Origin: Rummeliibacillus pycnus_B
Lineage (GTDB): Bacteria; Bacillota; Bacilli; Bacillales_A; Planococcaceae
Reading direction: 5' to 3'
Assembly (NCBI RefSeq): GCF_050459865.1
Contig: NZ_JBCMNM010000077.1
Span: forward strand, 62,001 to 126,000
Length of the DNA: 64,000 bases
Numbering within the stretch: the stretch's first letter is position 1; each line of letters begins with the position of its first letter. The notes below the pieces were generated by a model. That model was given only the letters and a program-made list of their open reading frames with translations, ran no database searches and was not told where the DNA came from. Below, in pieces: positions 1 to 8,713 of the stretch. A program made the position numbers and the translations under genes.

Positions 1-2
1 TT

Positions 3-149
3 CCTGATACGACAATCACGTTAACGACCGGGCGAAAATATGTTGTATTAGAAACTATGGATGAAGTTCAATCGAAAATGATTCAATTTTACCGTAGTGT
101 GCAACTCCTATCAAACCCGCACTTAAGAGGTGAAGAAGATGAAGAATAA
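3..149 (+). CDS. flbD: FlbD/SwrD family flagellar protein, 3' end only
   Basis: The last 48 codons of a gene that enters from the left edge, in frame from base 3 and ending in TAA at 147-149. The visible part reads PDTTITLTTGRKYVVLE, then a helix-rich segment and an acidic tail (GEEDEE), which matches the C-terminal part of the small FlbD/SwrD proteins. In B. subtilis SwrD sits immediately upstream of fliL and is needed for full flagellar motor power; that role is carried over by family and position only. It overlaps the start of fliL by 11 bases, which suggests translational coupling. The N-terminus and start codon are outside the window. Confidence 0.8.
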   Translation, partial: PDTTITLTTGRKYVVLETMDEVQSKMIQFYRSVQLLSNPHLRGEEDEE

Positions 150-567
150 TAAGTTATTATCAATAATGTTGATTATTTTAGTTTCAATTACACTTATTGG
201 TGTTGTTGCAGCGGTTATTGTAACTCAATTCAATAAGGGAGCAGCAGCTCAAGTAGAAAATATTGACGATATTGTCGCATCATCAGTTGATGTAGAAGAA
301 ATCACAACGAATATAGCAGATGATAGTTATGTAAAAATTGCGCTGAAAATCCAAACAAATAGTAAAGAAGCAGCTGCAGAATTAACAAAACGTGATTTTC
401 AAGTAAAGAGTATCTTAATTGATGAGTTATCAGAAATGACAAAAGAAGATTTAGACGGTAAAAAAGGCAAAGAAATGCTTGAAAATACGTTGAAAACGAA
501 GATAAATGAACTCATGCAAGACGGAGAAGTTCAACAAGTATATATAACTTCGTACATTAATCAGTAA
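139..567 (+). CDS. fliL: Flagellar basal body-associated protein FliL
   Basis: A 142-residue protein with a short Lys/Asn-rich N-terminus, one membrane segment at about residues 6-27 and an extracytoplasmic domain after it, the usual FliL plan. FliL surrounds the stator units at the basal body and supports torque generation. The ATG at 139 is preferred over an upstream in-frame GTG at 130 because AGAGGTG at 126-132 gives a well-spaced ribosome binding site (RBS). It overlaps the end of flbD, and fliM follows after a 32-base gap. The C-terminal domain is poorly conserved across the family, so the call rests on topology, size and gene order as well as sequence. Confidence 0.88.
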   Translation: MKNNKLLSIMLIILVSITLIGVVAAVIVTQFNKGAAAQVENIDDIVASSVDVEEITTNIADDSYVKIALKIQTNSKEAAAELTKRDFQVKSILIDELSEMTKEDLDGKKGKEMLENTLKTKINELMQDGEVQQVYITSYINQ

Positions 568-599
568 TCATAATATGAATTGTAAATGGAGGTGGGCAA

Positions 600-1595
600 A
601 TGGCAGGAGATGTGTTATCTCAATCCGAAATTGATGCGTTATTATCTGCATTATCAACTGGGGAAATGACTGCAGATGATATAAAAAAGGAAGAGGAAGC
701 AAAAAAAGTTAAAGTGTATGATTTCAAACGAGCTCTCCGCTTCTCAAAAGATCAAATTCGTAGTTTAACGCGGATTCACGAAAACTTTGCACGCTTGCTA
801 ACTACTTTTTTCTCAGCACAGCTTAGAACATACGTGCAAATTACTGTCGCATCAGTTGATCAAATACCATTTGAAGAGTTTATCCGGTCAATTCCGAATA
901 TGACTTTGATAAATGTATTTGAAGTTCCTCCATTAGATGGTAATATTTTAATGGAAATTAACCCTAACATTGCTTATTCAATGTTAGATCGTTTGATGGG
1001 AGGTACAGGGGCGAGTCATAGCAACGTTGATAATCTAACAGAAATTGAAACGAAAATCATGACAAACCTATTTGAGCGTTCATTTGATAATTTGAGAGAA
1101 GCTTGGACGAACATTGCGGATATTGATCCTGTTTTAACAGAATTAGAAGTAAACCCGCAATTCTTACAAATGATTTCGCCAAATGAAACAGTTGTTGTGA
1201 TCTCATTCAACTCAATTATTGGTGAGACAAGTGGTATGATCAATATCTGTATTCCACATGTTGTTCTTGAGCCAATTGTTCCAAACTTATCTGTTCGATA
1301 CTGGATGCAATCAAACAAAAAAGAGGTTTCTCCAGAACAAACAGCAATTATCGAAAAACGCGTGAAACAATCTGATTTAAAAGTTGTAGCTGAACTAGGT
1401 ACTACAGATATAAGTATTGAAGATTTCTTATTCCTACAATTTGGTGATGTGATTCAGCTAAATCAGAAAATTAGTGAACCTCTTATTTTAAATGTTGGGG
1501 GTATTCCTAAATTTACTGTCCAACCAGGTAAGTTGAAAAATAGGATGGCTATACAAGTAATAGATTCTTTGAAAGGAGGAGACGATGATGAGTGA
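600..1595 (+). CDS. fliM: Flagellar motor switch protein FliM
   Basis: A 331-residue cytoplasmic switch (C-ring) protein. The N-terminal peptide VLSQSEIDALLSAL is the conserved segment that binds phosphorylated CheY. A middle CheC-like domain follows, with a GGTG motif near residue 137, and a C-terminal SpoA domain from about residue 255 packs against FliY/FliN. The ATG at 600 follows a strong GGAGGTG RBS at 589-595. The stop overlaps the start region of fliY, which suggests coupled translation of two C-ring partners. Length and motif order are normal for the family. Confidence 0.97.
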   Translation: MAGDVLSQSEIDALLSALSTGEMTADDIKKEEEAKKVKVYDFKRALRFSKDQIRSLTRIHENFARLLTTFFSAQLRTYVQITVASVDQIPFEEFIRSIPNMTLINVFEVPPLDGNILMEINPNIAYSMLDRLMGGTGASHSNVDNLTEIETKIMTNLFERSFDNLREAWTNIADIDPVLTELEVNPQFLQMISPNETVVVISFNSIIGETSGMINICIPHVVLEPIVPNLSVRYWMQSNKKEVSPEQTAIIEKRVKQSDLKVVAELGTTDISIEDFLFLQFGDVIQLNQKISEPLILNVGGIPKFTVQPGKLKNRMAIQVIDSLKGGDDDE

Positions 1596-2784
1596 TGAAA
1601 TGTTATCACAAGAAGAAATTGAAGCCCTATTAAGAGGCGAATCTATTGATACAGATAATGAACCGTCTTCTCGCACAGACTATAATGTGGAAGATTATTT
1701 AGATCCAATGTCACAAGATGCACTTGGTGAAATTGGTAATATTTCTTTCGGAAGTTCAGCAACAGCCTTATCTGCATTGCTAGGACAAAAAGTTGAGATT
1801 ACTACTCCTACCATTAGTATGATCAACCGTGATAAGTTAGAAGAGGAATTTCCAAATCCTTACGTGGCGATTCAAGTTGAATATACAATTGGTTTAATGG
1901 GGATGAATTTACTCGTTATCAAACAGTCTGATGCGGCGATTATTGCAGACTTAATGTTAGGAGGAGATGGAGTAACTCCTACAGAAGATTTAGGAGAAAT
2001 TCATTTAAGTGCTGTCCAAGAGGCAATGAATCAAATGATGGGATCTGCTGCTACTTCCATGTCGACAATCTTTAATAAGAAAGTGGATATTTCACCACCA
2101 ACAATCGATTTGATGAATATTTCACTAAATCAAGGTGCTGAAAATATCCCATCAGAAGAATTACTTGTAAAAGTATCATTCCGATTGAAGATTGGTAATT
2201 TAATAGATTCAAATATTATGCAATTGTTACCATTAGAATTTAGTAAATCTTTAGTTAAACAATTAATGAATCCAGAGCAGGAAGAAGCAGCAGTTACACA
2301 AGCAGTTCAGGAGGAAATTCCAGTACAACAACCAGTTGTTCCAGAAATTGCATCAAATCAAATACCTGCTCAGGATTATTCTATGCCAACAATGCAACAA
2401 CCATCTCAACCGGTATATGAACAATCTTTTGCGACTATGCAACAACGAGCACCACAACAACCTGTAGATGTTCAGCAAGCACAATTCGCTAGCTTCGAAA
2501 ATGCAAGTTTAAAACAAGCCGAGGCCAGAAACTTAAATATGCTACTGGACATACCATTACAAGTTACAGTTGAATTAGGACGTACAAAACGTTCAGTTCA
2601 AGAAATTTTAGAACTAGCAAGTGGTTCCATTATCGAGTTGGATAAATTAGCTGGTGAACCAGTAGATATTCTTGTCAATAGCCGACTTATTGCTAAAGGT
2701 GAAGTAGTTGTTATCGATGAAAACTTCGGTGTTCGTATTACAGATATCTTAAGCAAAGCGGATCGACTTAATAATCTAAGATAG
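1588..2784 (+). CDS. fliY: Flagellar motor switch phosphatase FliY
   Basis: A 398-residue FliN-fusion type switch protein found in Bacillales and Thermotogae. The N-terminal EMLSQEEIEALL peptide binds CheY-P. A CheC-type phosphatase domain follows, with two E-x-x-N active-site pairs visible at E48/N51 and E145/N148. A Gln/Pro-rich linker covers about residues 240-310, and a C-terminal FliN/SpoA domain covers about 315-395. It both builds the C-ring and dephosphorylates CheY-P. The second of two tandem ATGs (1588) fits the AAAGGAGGA site at 1572-1580 better than the first (1585). It overlaps the fliM stop codon. Confidence 0.95.
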   Translation: MSDEMLSQEEIEALLRGESIDTDNEPSSRTDYNVEDYLDPMSQDALGEIGNISFGSSATALSALLGQKVEITTPTISMINRDKLEEEFPNPYVAIQVEYTIGLMGMNLLVIKQSDAAIIADLMLGGDGVTPTEDLGEIHLSAVQEAMNQMMGSAATSMSTIFNKKVDISPPTIDLMNISLNQGAENIPSEELLVKVSFRLKIGNLIDSNIMQLLPLEFSKSLVKQLMNPEQEEAAVTQAVQEEIPVQQPVVPEIASNQIPAQDYSMPTMQQPSQPVYEQSFATMQQRAPQQPVDVQQAQFASFENASLKQAEARNLNMLLDIPLQVTVELGRTKRSVQEILELASGSIIELDKLAGEPVDILVNSRLIAKGEVVVIDENFGVRITDILSKADRLNNLR

Positions 2785-2805
2785 TATTAATTGGAGGAGT
2801 TAGTC

Positions 2806-3168
2806 ATGTCAAAACGTATTTTAATTGTGGATGATGCAGCTTTTATGCGAATGATGATCAAAGATATTTTGACTAAAAATGGATTTGAGGTTGTCGGAGA
2901 AGCTGGAGATGGAGCTCAAGCTGTTGAAAAATACAATGAGTTAAAACCAGACTTAGTAACAATGGATATTACAATGCCTGAAATGGACGGTATTGCAGCA
3001 CTAAAAACGATTAAAGAAAAAGACCCAGGTGCTATTATTATTATGTGTTCAGCAATGGGACAACAAGCAATGGTAATCGATGCAATTCAAGCTGGCGCAA
3101 AAGATTTCATTGTTAAACCATTCCAAGCTGATAGAGTAATAGAAGCAATCCAAAAAGCGCTAGGTTAA
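2806..3168 (+). CDS. cheY: Chemotaxis response regulator CheY
   Basis: A 120-residue single receiver domain without an output domain. The acid pair is D9-D10, the phospho-acceptor is D54 (VTMDITMPEMDG) and the conserved lysine lies in the FIVKPF motif near the C-terminus. Phosphorylated by CheA, it binds FliM and FliY to set the direction of flagellar rotation. An in-frame TTG at 2791 would add five residues, but GGAGGAG at 2793-2799 is clearly the RBS for the ATG at 2806. Its place between fliY and fliO is the same as in B. subtilis. Confidence 0.97.
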   Translation: MSKRILIVDDAAFMRMMIKDILTKNGFEVVGEAGDGAQAVEKYNELKPDLVTMDITMPEMDGIAALKTIKEKDPGAIIIMCSAMGQQAMVIDAIQAGAKDFIVKPFQADRVIEAIQKALG

Positions 3169-3172
3169 TAAA

Positions 3173-3841
3173 ATGTTTTATAAGAACTTATTGAAAATGA
3201 TTTTGTGTGCATCGCTTTTTACCGTAATAACAAGTCAACCTATTGAACAAGCATTCGTCTATGCGGCATCTAATGATTCTGTAGATGAATGCATAAAAAA
3301 TCCTGATTCATGTAAGGATGAGTTAAAACCAGCTGTCGACCCTAAGGATCAATCGACAGCTGTTGGCTTGTCTGCGTGGGATTACATTAAAATGGTATTG
3401 GCACTAATTTTTGTAATCGCATTACTTTATGGCGTGCTTAAATTTGTCAATCGCCGCAACAACAAATATCAACAAAATCAGTTAATGCAAAATTTAGGCG
3501 GTATATCTCTTGGACAACAAAAATCAGTGCAACTATTAAAAGTTGGAAATTCTCTTTATTTAGTTGGCATAGGAGATGATGTACATATTTTGAAAGAAGT
3601 GACGGACAAAGCAGAAAAGGACCATTTGTTAAGTATATACAGTGACAAACAAGAACTTTCAGCACAAGTACCATATGTCTCTGAACTATTTTCAAAGTTA
3701 AAAGGTCGTCACTCTGAAAAAGAGAGAGATTCGTCGGGCGAAGAATTTAAGGAAGAGTTTCGAAAAAAATTATCAGAAATTCAACAAGATCGTCAGAAAG
3801 AATTAGAAGATTGGAAGCAGAAGGAGAGGGAAAATGAATGA
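3173..3841 (+). CDS. fliO: Flagellar export apparatus protein FliO (FliZ)
   Basis: A 222-residue protein with a signal-like N-terminal hydrophobic segment (about residues 5-30), an extracytoplasmic stretch containing two cysteines (ECIKNPDSC), a strong membrane helix at about 68-90, and a cytoplasmic domain with GGISLGQQKSVQLL, the recognisable FliO core. The C-terminal tail is highly charged and probably coiled. FliO is a scaffold for assembly of the FliP ring. The RBS before the ATG is weak (AGG at 3162-3164), so expression may depend on coupling with cheY four bases upstream. It overlaps fliP by four bases (ATGA). Confidence 0.88.
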   Translation: MFYKNLLKMILCASLFTVITSQPIEQAFVYAASNDSVDECIKNPDSCKDELKPAVDPKDQSTAVGLSAWDYIKMVLALIFVIALLYGVLKFVNRRNNKYQQNQLMQNLGGISLGQQKSVQLLKVGNSLYLVGIGDDVHILKEVTDKAEKDHLLSIYSDKQELSAQVPYVSELFSKLKGRHSEKERDSSGEEFKEEFRKKLSEIQQDRQKELEDWKQKERENE

Positions 3842-4506
3842 GTGATTTTGTCGATTACTTCTCCAATAGCGATCCATCAAATGTATCTGCATCTGTCAAA
3901 TTGATGTTGATGCTTACGGTTTTATCTTTAGCGCCAAGTATTTTAATATTGATGACATGCTTTACTAGAATAATCATTGTATTGTCTTTTGTACGAACAG
4001 CATTGGCAACACAACAAATGCCACCGAACCAAGTCCTTATTGGTTTAGCTTTGTTTTTAACGTTTTTCATCATGGCACCAACATTCCAAGATGTAAACAA
4101 AAATGCATTACAGCCACTATTCGATGAAAAAATCACATTAGATGAAGCTTACTCTAAGGCAAGTAAGCCATTTAAAGAGTTTATGAGTAAGAACACTAGA
4201 CAAAAGGATTTAGATTTATTTCTGAAGTATTCTGGTGCAAAGGAACGTCCTAAAACAATTGAGGACATTCCACTTACAACAATGGTTCCTGCATTTGCTA
4301 TTAGCGAGTTAAAAACAGCTTTTCAAATGGGCTTTATGATATTCATTCCGTTCTTGGTAATCGATATGATTGTTGCCAGCGTCCTCATGTCGATGGGGAT
4401 GATGATGCTACCTCCGGTAATGATCTCATTACCGTTTAAAATACTTTTATTTGTATTAGTAGATGGTTGGTATCTTGTTGTGAAATCACTTTTAGAAAGC
4501 TTTTAG
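3838..4506 (+). CDS. fliP: Flagellar type III export protein FliP
   Basis: A 222-residue polytopic membrane protein. It contains the FliP signature region FTRIIIVLSFVRTALATQQ and MPPNQVLIGLALFLTFFIMAP, a central soluble segment, and two C-terminal membrane helices with an M-rich stretch (MSMGMMMLPPVMISLPFK). FliP forms the core of the export gate with FliQ and FliR. The start overlaps the fliO stop by four bases, and an AAGGAGAGGG RBS lies at 3821-3830. Confidence 0.96.
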   Translation: MSDFVDYFSNSDPSNVSASVKLMLMLTVLSLAPSILILMTCFTRIIIVLSFVRTALATQQMPPNQVLIGLALFLTFFIMAPTFQDVNKNALQPLFDEKITLDEAYSKASKPFKEFMSKNTRQKDLDLFLKYSGAKERPKTIEDIPLTTMVPAFAISELKTAFQMGFMIFIPFLVIDMIVASVLMSMGMMMLPPVMISLPFKILLFVLVDGWYLVVKSLLESF

Positions 4507-4517
4507 GGGATGGGAAT

Positions 4518-4787
4518 ATGACAGCAGAAGTAGTTATTAAAGTTGCAGAAGAAGCGATTAAAGTTATTTTACTAGCATCAGGTCCATTACTACTTGTTGC
4601 TTTAATAACGGGTCTTTTAGTTAGTATTTTTCAAGCAACTACACAAATTCAAGAGCAAACCCTTGCTTTTGTACCAAAAATTATTGCAGTACTTGTTGCT
4701 ATTATCTTTTTTGGTCCCTGGATGCTTACTCAAGTGACTACATATACCAAAGATATATTTGAAAATTTAGGCCGTTTTATAGGGTGA
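4518..4787 (+). CDS. fliQ: Flagellar export protein FliQ
   Basis: An 89-residue protein with two membrane helices (about residues 15-38 and 50-75), the usual size and topology of FliQ. The motif LVSIFQATTQIQEQTLAFVPK is typical of the family. The start at 4518 follows a GGGGATGGG site; an upstream in-frame ATG at 4467 inside fliP would add 17 residues and is unlikely. FliQ is part of the FliPQR export gate, and the genes follow each other with gaps of 11 and 4 bases. Confidence 0.95.
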   Translation: MTAEVVIKVAEEAIKVILLASGPLLLVALITGLLVSIFQATTQIQEQTLAFVPKIIAVLVAIIFFGPWMLTQVTTYTKDIFENLGRFIG

Positions 4788-4791
4788 TTGA

Positions 4792-5568
4792 ATGGAAGAA
4801 TTGATACCGAAAACAACCATATTTCTTCTTATTCTTATTAGAATTTCAGCATTCTTTATAACAGTGCCGTTTTTCTCATATAAAACGATTCCAGCTAAAG
4901 TAAGAATTACCCTTGCATTCGTATTGTCATGGATGATGTATTATACGATAGATGTAAAACCGTTTGATATTAATGGAGAATACATATTATTGATGATGAA
5001 AGAAGCAGTAGTTGGTTTATCAATAGGTCTTATAGCATATATGATTATGTCTGCTATACAAATAGCTGGAGGATTTATTGATTTCCAAATGGGTTTTGCT
5101 ATTGCTAATGTTATTGATCCACAAACAGGTGCGCAAAGTCCGTTATTAGGGCAATTTTTTAATTCATTAGCTCTTCTTGTATTATTAGGAACAAATGGGC
5201 ACCATTTAATTTTAGATGGCATTTTTTATAGCTATCAATATATTCCGATGGATAGTCTTTGGCCAGCATTTGGATCGAGCGATTTATCGCAGTTTGTTCT
5301 GAAAACTTTTGGTACACTTTTCGGGATCGCCTTCCAGATGTCAGTACCAATTGTGGCTACATTATTCTTAGTTGATATTGCTCTTGGTATTACGGCTCGA
5401 ACTGTACCACAACTGAATATATTTGTTGTTGGTTTTCCCGTTAAAATCGGAGTTAGCTTTATCGTATTAATCGTCATGATGGGTGTAATGATTGCTGTTA
5501 TGCAAAAACTATTTAATTTCATGATAATTAGTATGCGAGATTTTATGGTTCTATTAGGTGGTGGATAG
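4792..5568 (+). CDS. fliR: Flagellar export protein FliR
   Basis: A 258-residue membrane protein with about six hydrophobic segments and the FliR motifs VGLSIGLIAYMIMSAIQIAGGFIDF (about residues 71-95) and an IDPQTGAQSPLLGQF loop. FliR completes the FliPQR gate; in some bacteria it is fused to FliB-type partners, but here it is separate from flhB. The start codon is four bases after the fliQ stop, and the end overlaps the upstream reading frame of flhB. Confidence 0.95.
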   Translation: MEELIPKTTIFLLILIRISAFFITVPFFSYKTIPAKVRITLAFVLSWMMYYTIDVKPFDINGEYILLMMKEAVVGLSIGLIAYMIMSAIQIAGGFIDFQMGFAIANVIDPQTGAQSPLLGQFFNSLALLVLLGTNGHHLILDGIFYSYQYIPMDSLWPAFGSSDLSQFVLKTFGTLFGIAFQMSVPIVATLFLVDIALGITARTVPQLNIFVVGFPVKIGVSFIVLIVMMGVMIAVMQKLFNFMIISMRDFMVLLGGG

Positions 5569-5569
5569 T

Positions 5570-6655
5570 ATGCTATTAATTGAATTAGACTTGCAATTTT
5601 TTGCAGGTGAAAAAACAGAAAGGGCGACACCTAAGAAACGTCAAGACGCTCGGAAAAAAGGTCAAGTTTTAAAAAGTCAGGATGTAACGAGCGCGCTTGT
5701 GTTGTTATCAGTATTTTTATTTCTGTTAATAGCAGCGACTTCCATGAGAGATGGCGTTATGTCTTTTTTTAGGCAAACTTTTTCAAAATATATGCTTGTT
5801 GATTCTATATCGATTGAGCTAGTAATCAAAGTTTATAAAGATGTACTATCTGAAGTTGCGATAATCGTATTACCAATTATGGCAATTGCAGTGATTGCAG
5901 CGATTGTAGGAAACTTTCTTCAATTTGGACTAGTATTCACTACCGAACCATTAAAATTTGATTTAACCAAATTAGATCCAATTAAAGGAATCAAGAGGAT
6001 TGTTTCACTCAGGGCTGTTATCGAATTACTGAAATCTATTTTGAAAATTTCTTTGATTGGTTCAGTAACAACGGCAATTTTATGGATGAATATTGATGAT
6101 GTATTAAGCTTATCATTCAAAACTCCATGGGATTCTCTTATAACAGTTTCTAAGCTTACAGTTTTAATGGGTATTGCAGCTTCTATTGTGTTGTTGATAA
6201 TAGCTGTACTCGATTATTTCTATCAAAAATTTGATTATGAAAAAAATCTGAAAATGTCTAAACAAGATATTAAAGATGAATATAAAAATGCTGAGGGTGA
6301 TCCCCTCATCAAATCTAAAATTAAACAACGTCAACGTGAAATGGCCATGCGTCGAATGATGCAAGAGGTGCCACAAGCGGACGTGGTAATCACAAATCCA
6401 ACTCACTACGCAATTGCATTAAAGTATGATGAGGACACAATGGATGCGCCGAAAGTAATAGCAAAAGGCACAGATTTTATTGCACAGAAAATCAAATTAA
6501 TTGCAAAAGAAAATGATGTGGTAATGGTAGAAAATCGACCTTTAGCTCGTGCTATGTACGATCAGGTTGTGATTGGACAACGGATTCCAGATGAATTTTT
6601 CAAAGCTGTAGCTGAGGTATTAGCGTATGTATATCGTATTAAACGAAAAATTTAG
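5570..6655 (+). CDS. flhB: Flagellar export switch protein FlhB
   Basis: A 361-residue protein with an N-terminal cytoplasmic segment (EKTERATPKKRQDARKKGQV, a typical FlhB signature), four membrane helices, and a cytoplasmic C-domain containing the autocleavage motif NPTH with N276-P277 as the cleaved bond. Cleavage switches export specificity from rod/hook to filament substrates. In-frame GTGs at 5558 and 5561 lie inside fliR; the ATG at 5570 is preferred because GGTGGTGG at 5557-5564 serves as the RBS. It starts one base after the fliR stop. Confidence 0.95.
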   Translation: MLLIELDLQFFAGEKTERATPKKRQDARKKGQVLKSQDVTSALVLLSVFLFLLIAATSMRDGVMSFFRQTFSKYMLVDSISIELVIKVYKDVLSEVAIIVLPIMAIAVIAAIVGNFLQFGLVFTTEPLKFDLTKLDPIKGIKRIVSLRAVIELLKSILKISLIGSVTTAILWMNIDDVLSLSFKTPWDSLITVSKLTVLMGIAASIVLLIIAVLDYFYQKFDYEKNLKMSKQDIKDEYKNAEGDPLIKSKIKQRQREMAMRRMMQEVPQADVVITNPTHYAIALKYDEDTMDAPKVIAKGTDFIAQKIKLIAKENDVVMVENRPLARAMYDQVVIGQRIPDEFFKAVAEVLAYVYRIKRKI

Positions 6656-6679
6656 GGTTTTAAACCGGGAGGGACAAAC

Positions 6680-8713
6680 ATGAAATTTCGCGACATAGGA
6701 GTATTAGCTGCAGTAATAATGATAGTAGCAATGCTCATCATCCCTTTACCGCCATGGCTGTTAAGCTTTTTAATCATCATTAATATTACGCTAGCGCTTC
6801 TTGTATTGTTAACAACGATGAACATGAAAGAAGCATTAGAGTTTTCAATTTTCCCATCCCTCTTACTATTATTAACATTGTTCCGTTTAGGTCTAAACGT
6901 TTCGACTACTCGAGCAATATTAACAGGCGGAGATGCTGGAAATGTTGTTGAGACTTTCGGTACCTTCGTTGTTGGAGGTAATGTACTAGTTGGTTTAGTT
7001 GTATTCGTCATTTTAGTTATTATCCAATTTATCGTAATTACAAAAGGTGCTGAACGTGTATCTGAAGTTGCTGCACGGTTCACGCTAGATGCGATGCCTG
7101 GGAAACAAATGGCGATTGATGCAGATTTAAATGCTGGCCTGATTTCTGAATCAGAAGCTAGAGAACGACGAGAAAAAGTTAGTAATGAAGCAGACTTTTA
7201 CGGATCTATGGATGGTGCTACGAAATTCGTAAAAGGTGATGCTATTGCAGCGATTATTATTGTATTAATCAACTTAATCATTGGTTTAGTCATTGGAATA
7301 GTGCAAATGGATATGGGATTTTCAGATGCTGTGCATTTATTTACTACTCTGACTGTTGGTGATGGATTAGTATCACAAATTCCGGCATTACTTATTTCTA
7401 CAGCTACAGGTATTGTGGTAACTCGTGCTGCATCTGATGGTAACTTAAGTAAAGATATCACAGGTCAGCTATTAGCAAATCCAACATTAATTTACATAGC
7501 AGCTGGTACGATATTTATCCTAGGAATTGTGACACCAATTAAATTTATTTATACAGTTCCAATTGCAGGGGTACTAGCACTTGTTGCATATCGAATAAGC
7601 CATTCTAAGAAAGAGAACATTGAAGAGCTTGAACAAATTGAAGAAGTTGAAACAACTGATAATTTGAAGAGTCCAGAAAATGTTGTCAATTTATTGAATG
7701 TGGATCCAATTGAATTTGAATTTGGTTATGGCTTGATTCCACTAGTTGATGCTTCACAAGGTGGAGATTTACTTGACCGCGTTGTCATGATTCGCCGCCA
7801 ATTAGCTCTTGAATTAGGGATTGTGATTCCAGTTGTTCGTATTCGAGATAACATTCAGCTGCAACCAAATGAATATCGCATTAAGATAAAGGGAAATGAA
7901 TTAGCACGCGGTGAATTATTGTTAGATCATTATTTAGCAATGAGTCCTGGAGATGATGATTCGATAGAAGGAATCGATACAGTAGAGCCATCCTTCGGTT
8001 TACCAGCAAAATGGATTACAGAGCAAGTAAAAGAAGAAGCAGAAATGCTTGGTTATACGGTTGTTGATCCGCCGAGTGTCGTTTCAACACATTTAACAGA
8101 AATCATTAGAGCAAATGCTTCAGAGCTTTTAGGACGTCAAGAAACAAAACAATTAATCGATCACTTACGAGAAACTGCACCAATTTTAGTAGACGAGTTG
8201 ACACCTACACCACTATCCATTGGTGAAATTCAAAAAGTATTAGCAAAATTGCTTGAAGAAAATGTATCTGTTCGAAATCTACCTGTTATTTTCGAAACAT
8301 TAGCAGATTATTCGAAGTTAACATCTGATGTTGATGTCTTAACTGAATATGTTCGACAATCTCTAGCACGTCAAATTACAACACAATATGCTAGTGGTCA
8401 AACAGAGTTGAAAGTATTAACTGTTTCTGCAAAAGTTGAAAAAATACTTGCTGATAGTATACAACAAACAGATCACGGAAATTATTTAGCAATGGATCCA
8501 AGTGATTCACAAGCAATTTTAGAATCAATTGCAAAAGAAGTAGAGCGTATTGCATTCTTTGAACAATCACCAGTCATTCTATGTTCTCCTGCAGTACGTA
8601 TGTATTTACGACAATTGACTGAAAGATACTTCCCTCAAATTCCAATTCTTTCGTATAATGAGTTGGAATCATCAATTGAGATTCAAAGTGTTGGGGTGGT
8701 GAACGTTGAATGA
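6680..8713 (+). CDS. flhA: Flagellar export gate protein FlhA
   Basis: A 677-residue protein with a membrane half of about eight helices (to about residue 310) and a large cytoplasmic C-domain that docks chaperone-substrate complexes as a nonameric ring. Visible family motifs include FPSLLLLLTLFRLGLNVSTTR and FTLDAMPGKQMAIDADLNAG, the conserved FHIPEP cytoplasmic loop. The ATG at 6680 follows a strong GGGAGGG site at 6668-6674. It overlaps the flhF start by four bases (ATGA). Length is normal. Confidence 0.97.
   Translation: MKFRDIGVLAAVIMIVAMLIIPLPPWLLSFLIIINITLALLVLLTTMNMKEALEFSIFPSLLLLLTLFRLGLNVSTTRAILTGGDAGNVVETFGTFVVGGNVLVGLVVFVILVIIQFIVITKGAERVSEVAARFTLDAMPGKQMAIDADLNAGLISESEARERREKVSNEADFYGSMDGATKFVKGDAIAAIIIVLINLIIGLVIGIVQMDMGFSDAVHLFTTLTVGDGLVSQIPALLISTATGIVVTRAASDGNLSKDITGQLLANPTLIYIAAGTIFILGIVTPIKFIYTVPIAGVLALVAYRISHSKKENIEELEQIEEVETTDNLKSPENVVNLLNVDPIEFEFGYGLIPLVDASQGGDLLDRVVMIRRQLALELGIVIPVVRIRDNIQLQPNEYRIKIKGNELARGELLLDHYLAMSPGDDDSIEGIDTVEPSFGLPAKWITEQVKEEAEMLGYTVVDPPSVVSTHLTEIIRANASELLGRQETKQLIDHLRETAPILVDELTPTPLSIGEIQKVLAKLLEENVSVRNLPVIFETLADYSKLTSDVDVLTEYVRQSLARQITTQYASGQTELKVLTVSAKVEKILADSIQQTDHGNYLAMDPSDSQAILESIAKEVERIAFFEQSPVILCSPAVRMYLRQLTERYFPQIPILSYNELESSIEIQSVGVVNVE

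Noticed and set aside
5235..5630. 131-codon - strand frame over fliR/flhB
   Set aside because: Covers the overlap of two clear flagellar genes, no RBS or homologous motif; shadow frame.
6652..7083. 143-codon open frame on the - strand over the start of flhA
   Set aside because: Antisense to the conserved first membrane helices of flhA; its Thr/Asn-rich composition is what membrane codons give on the other strand.
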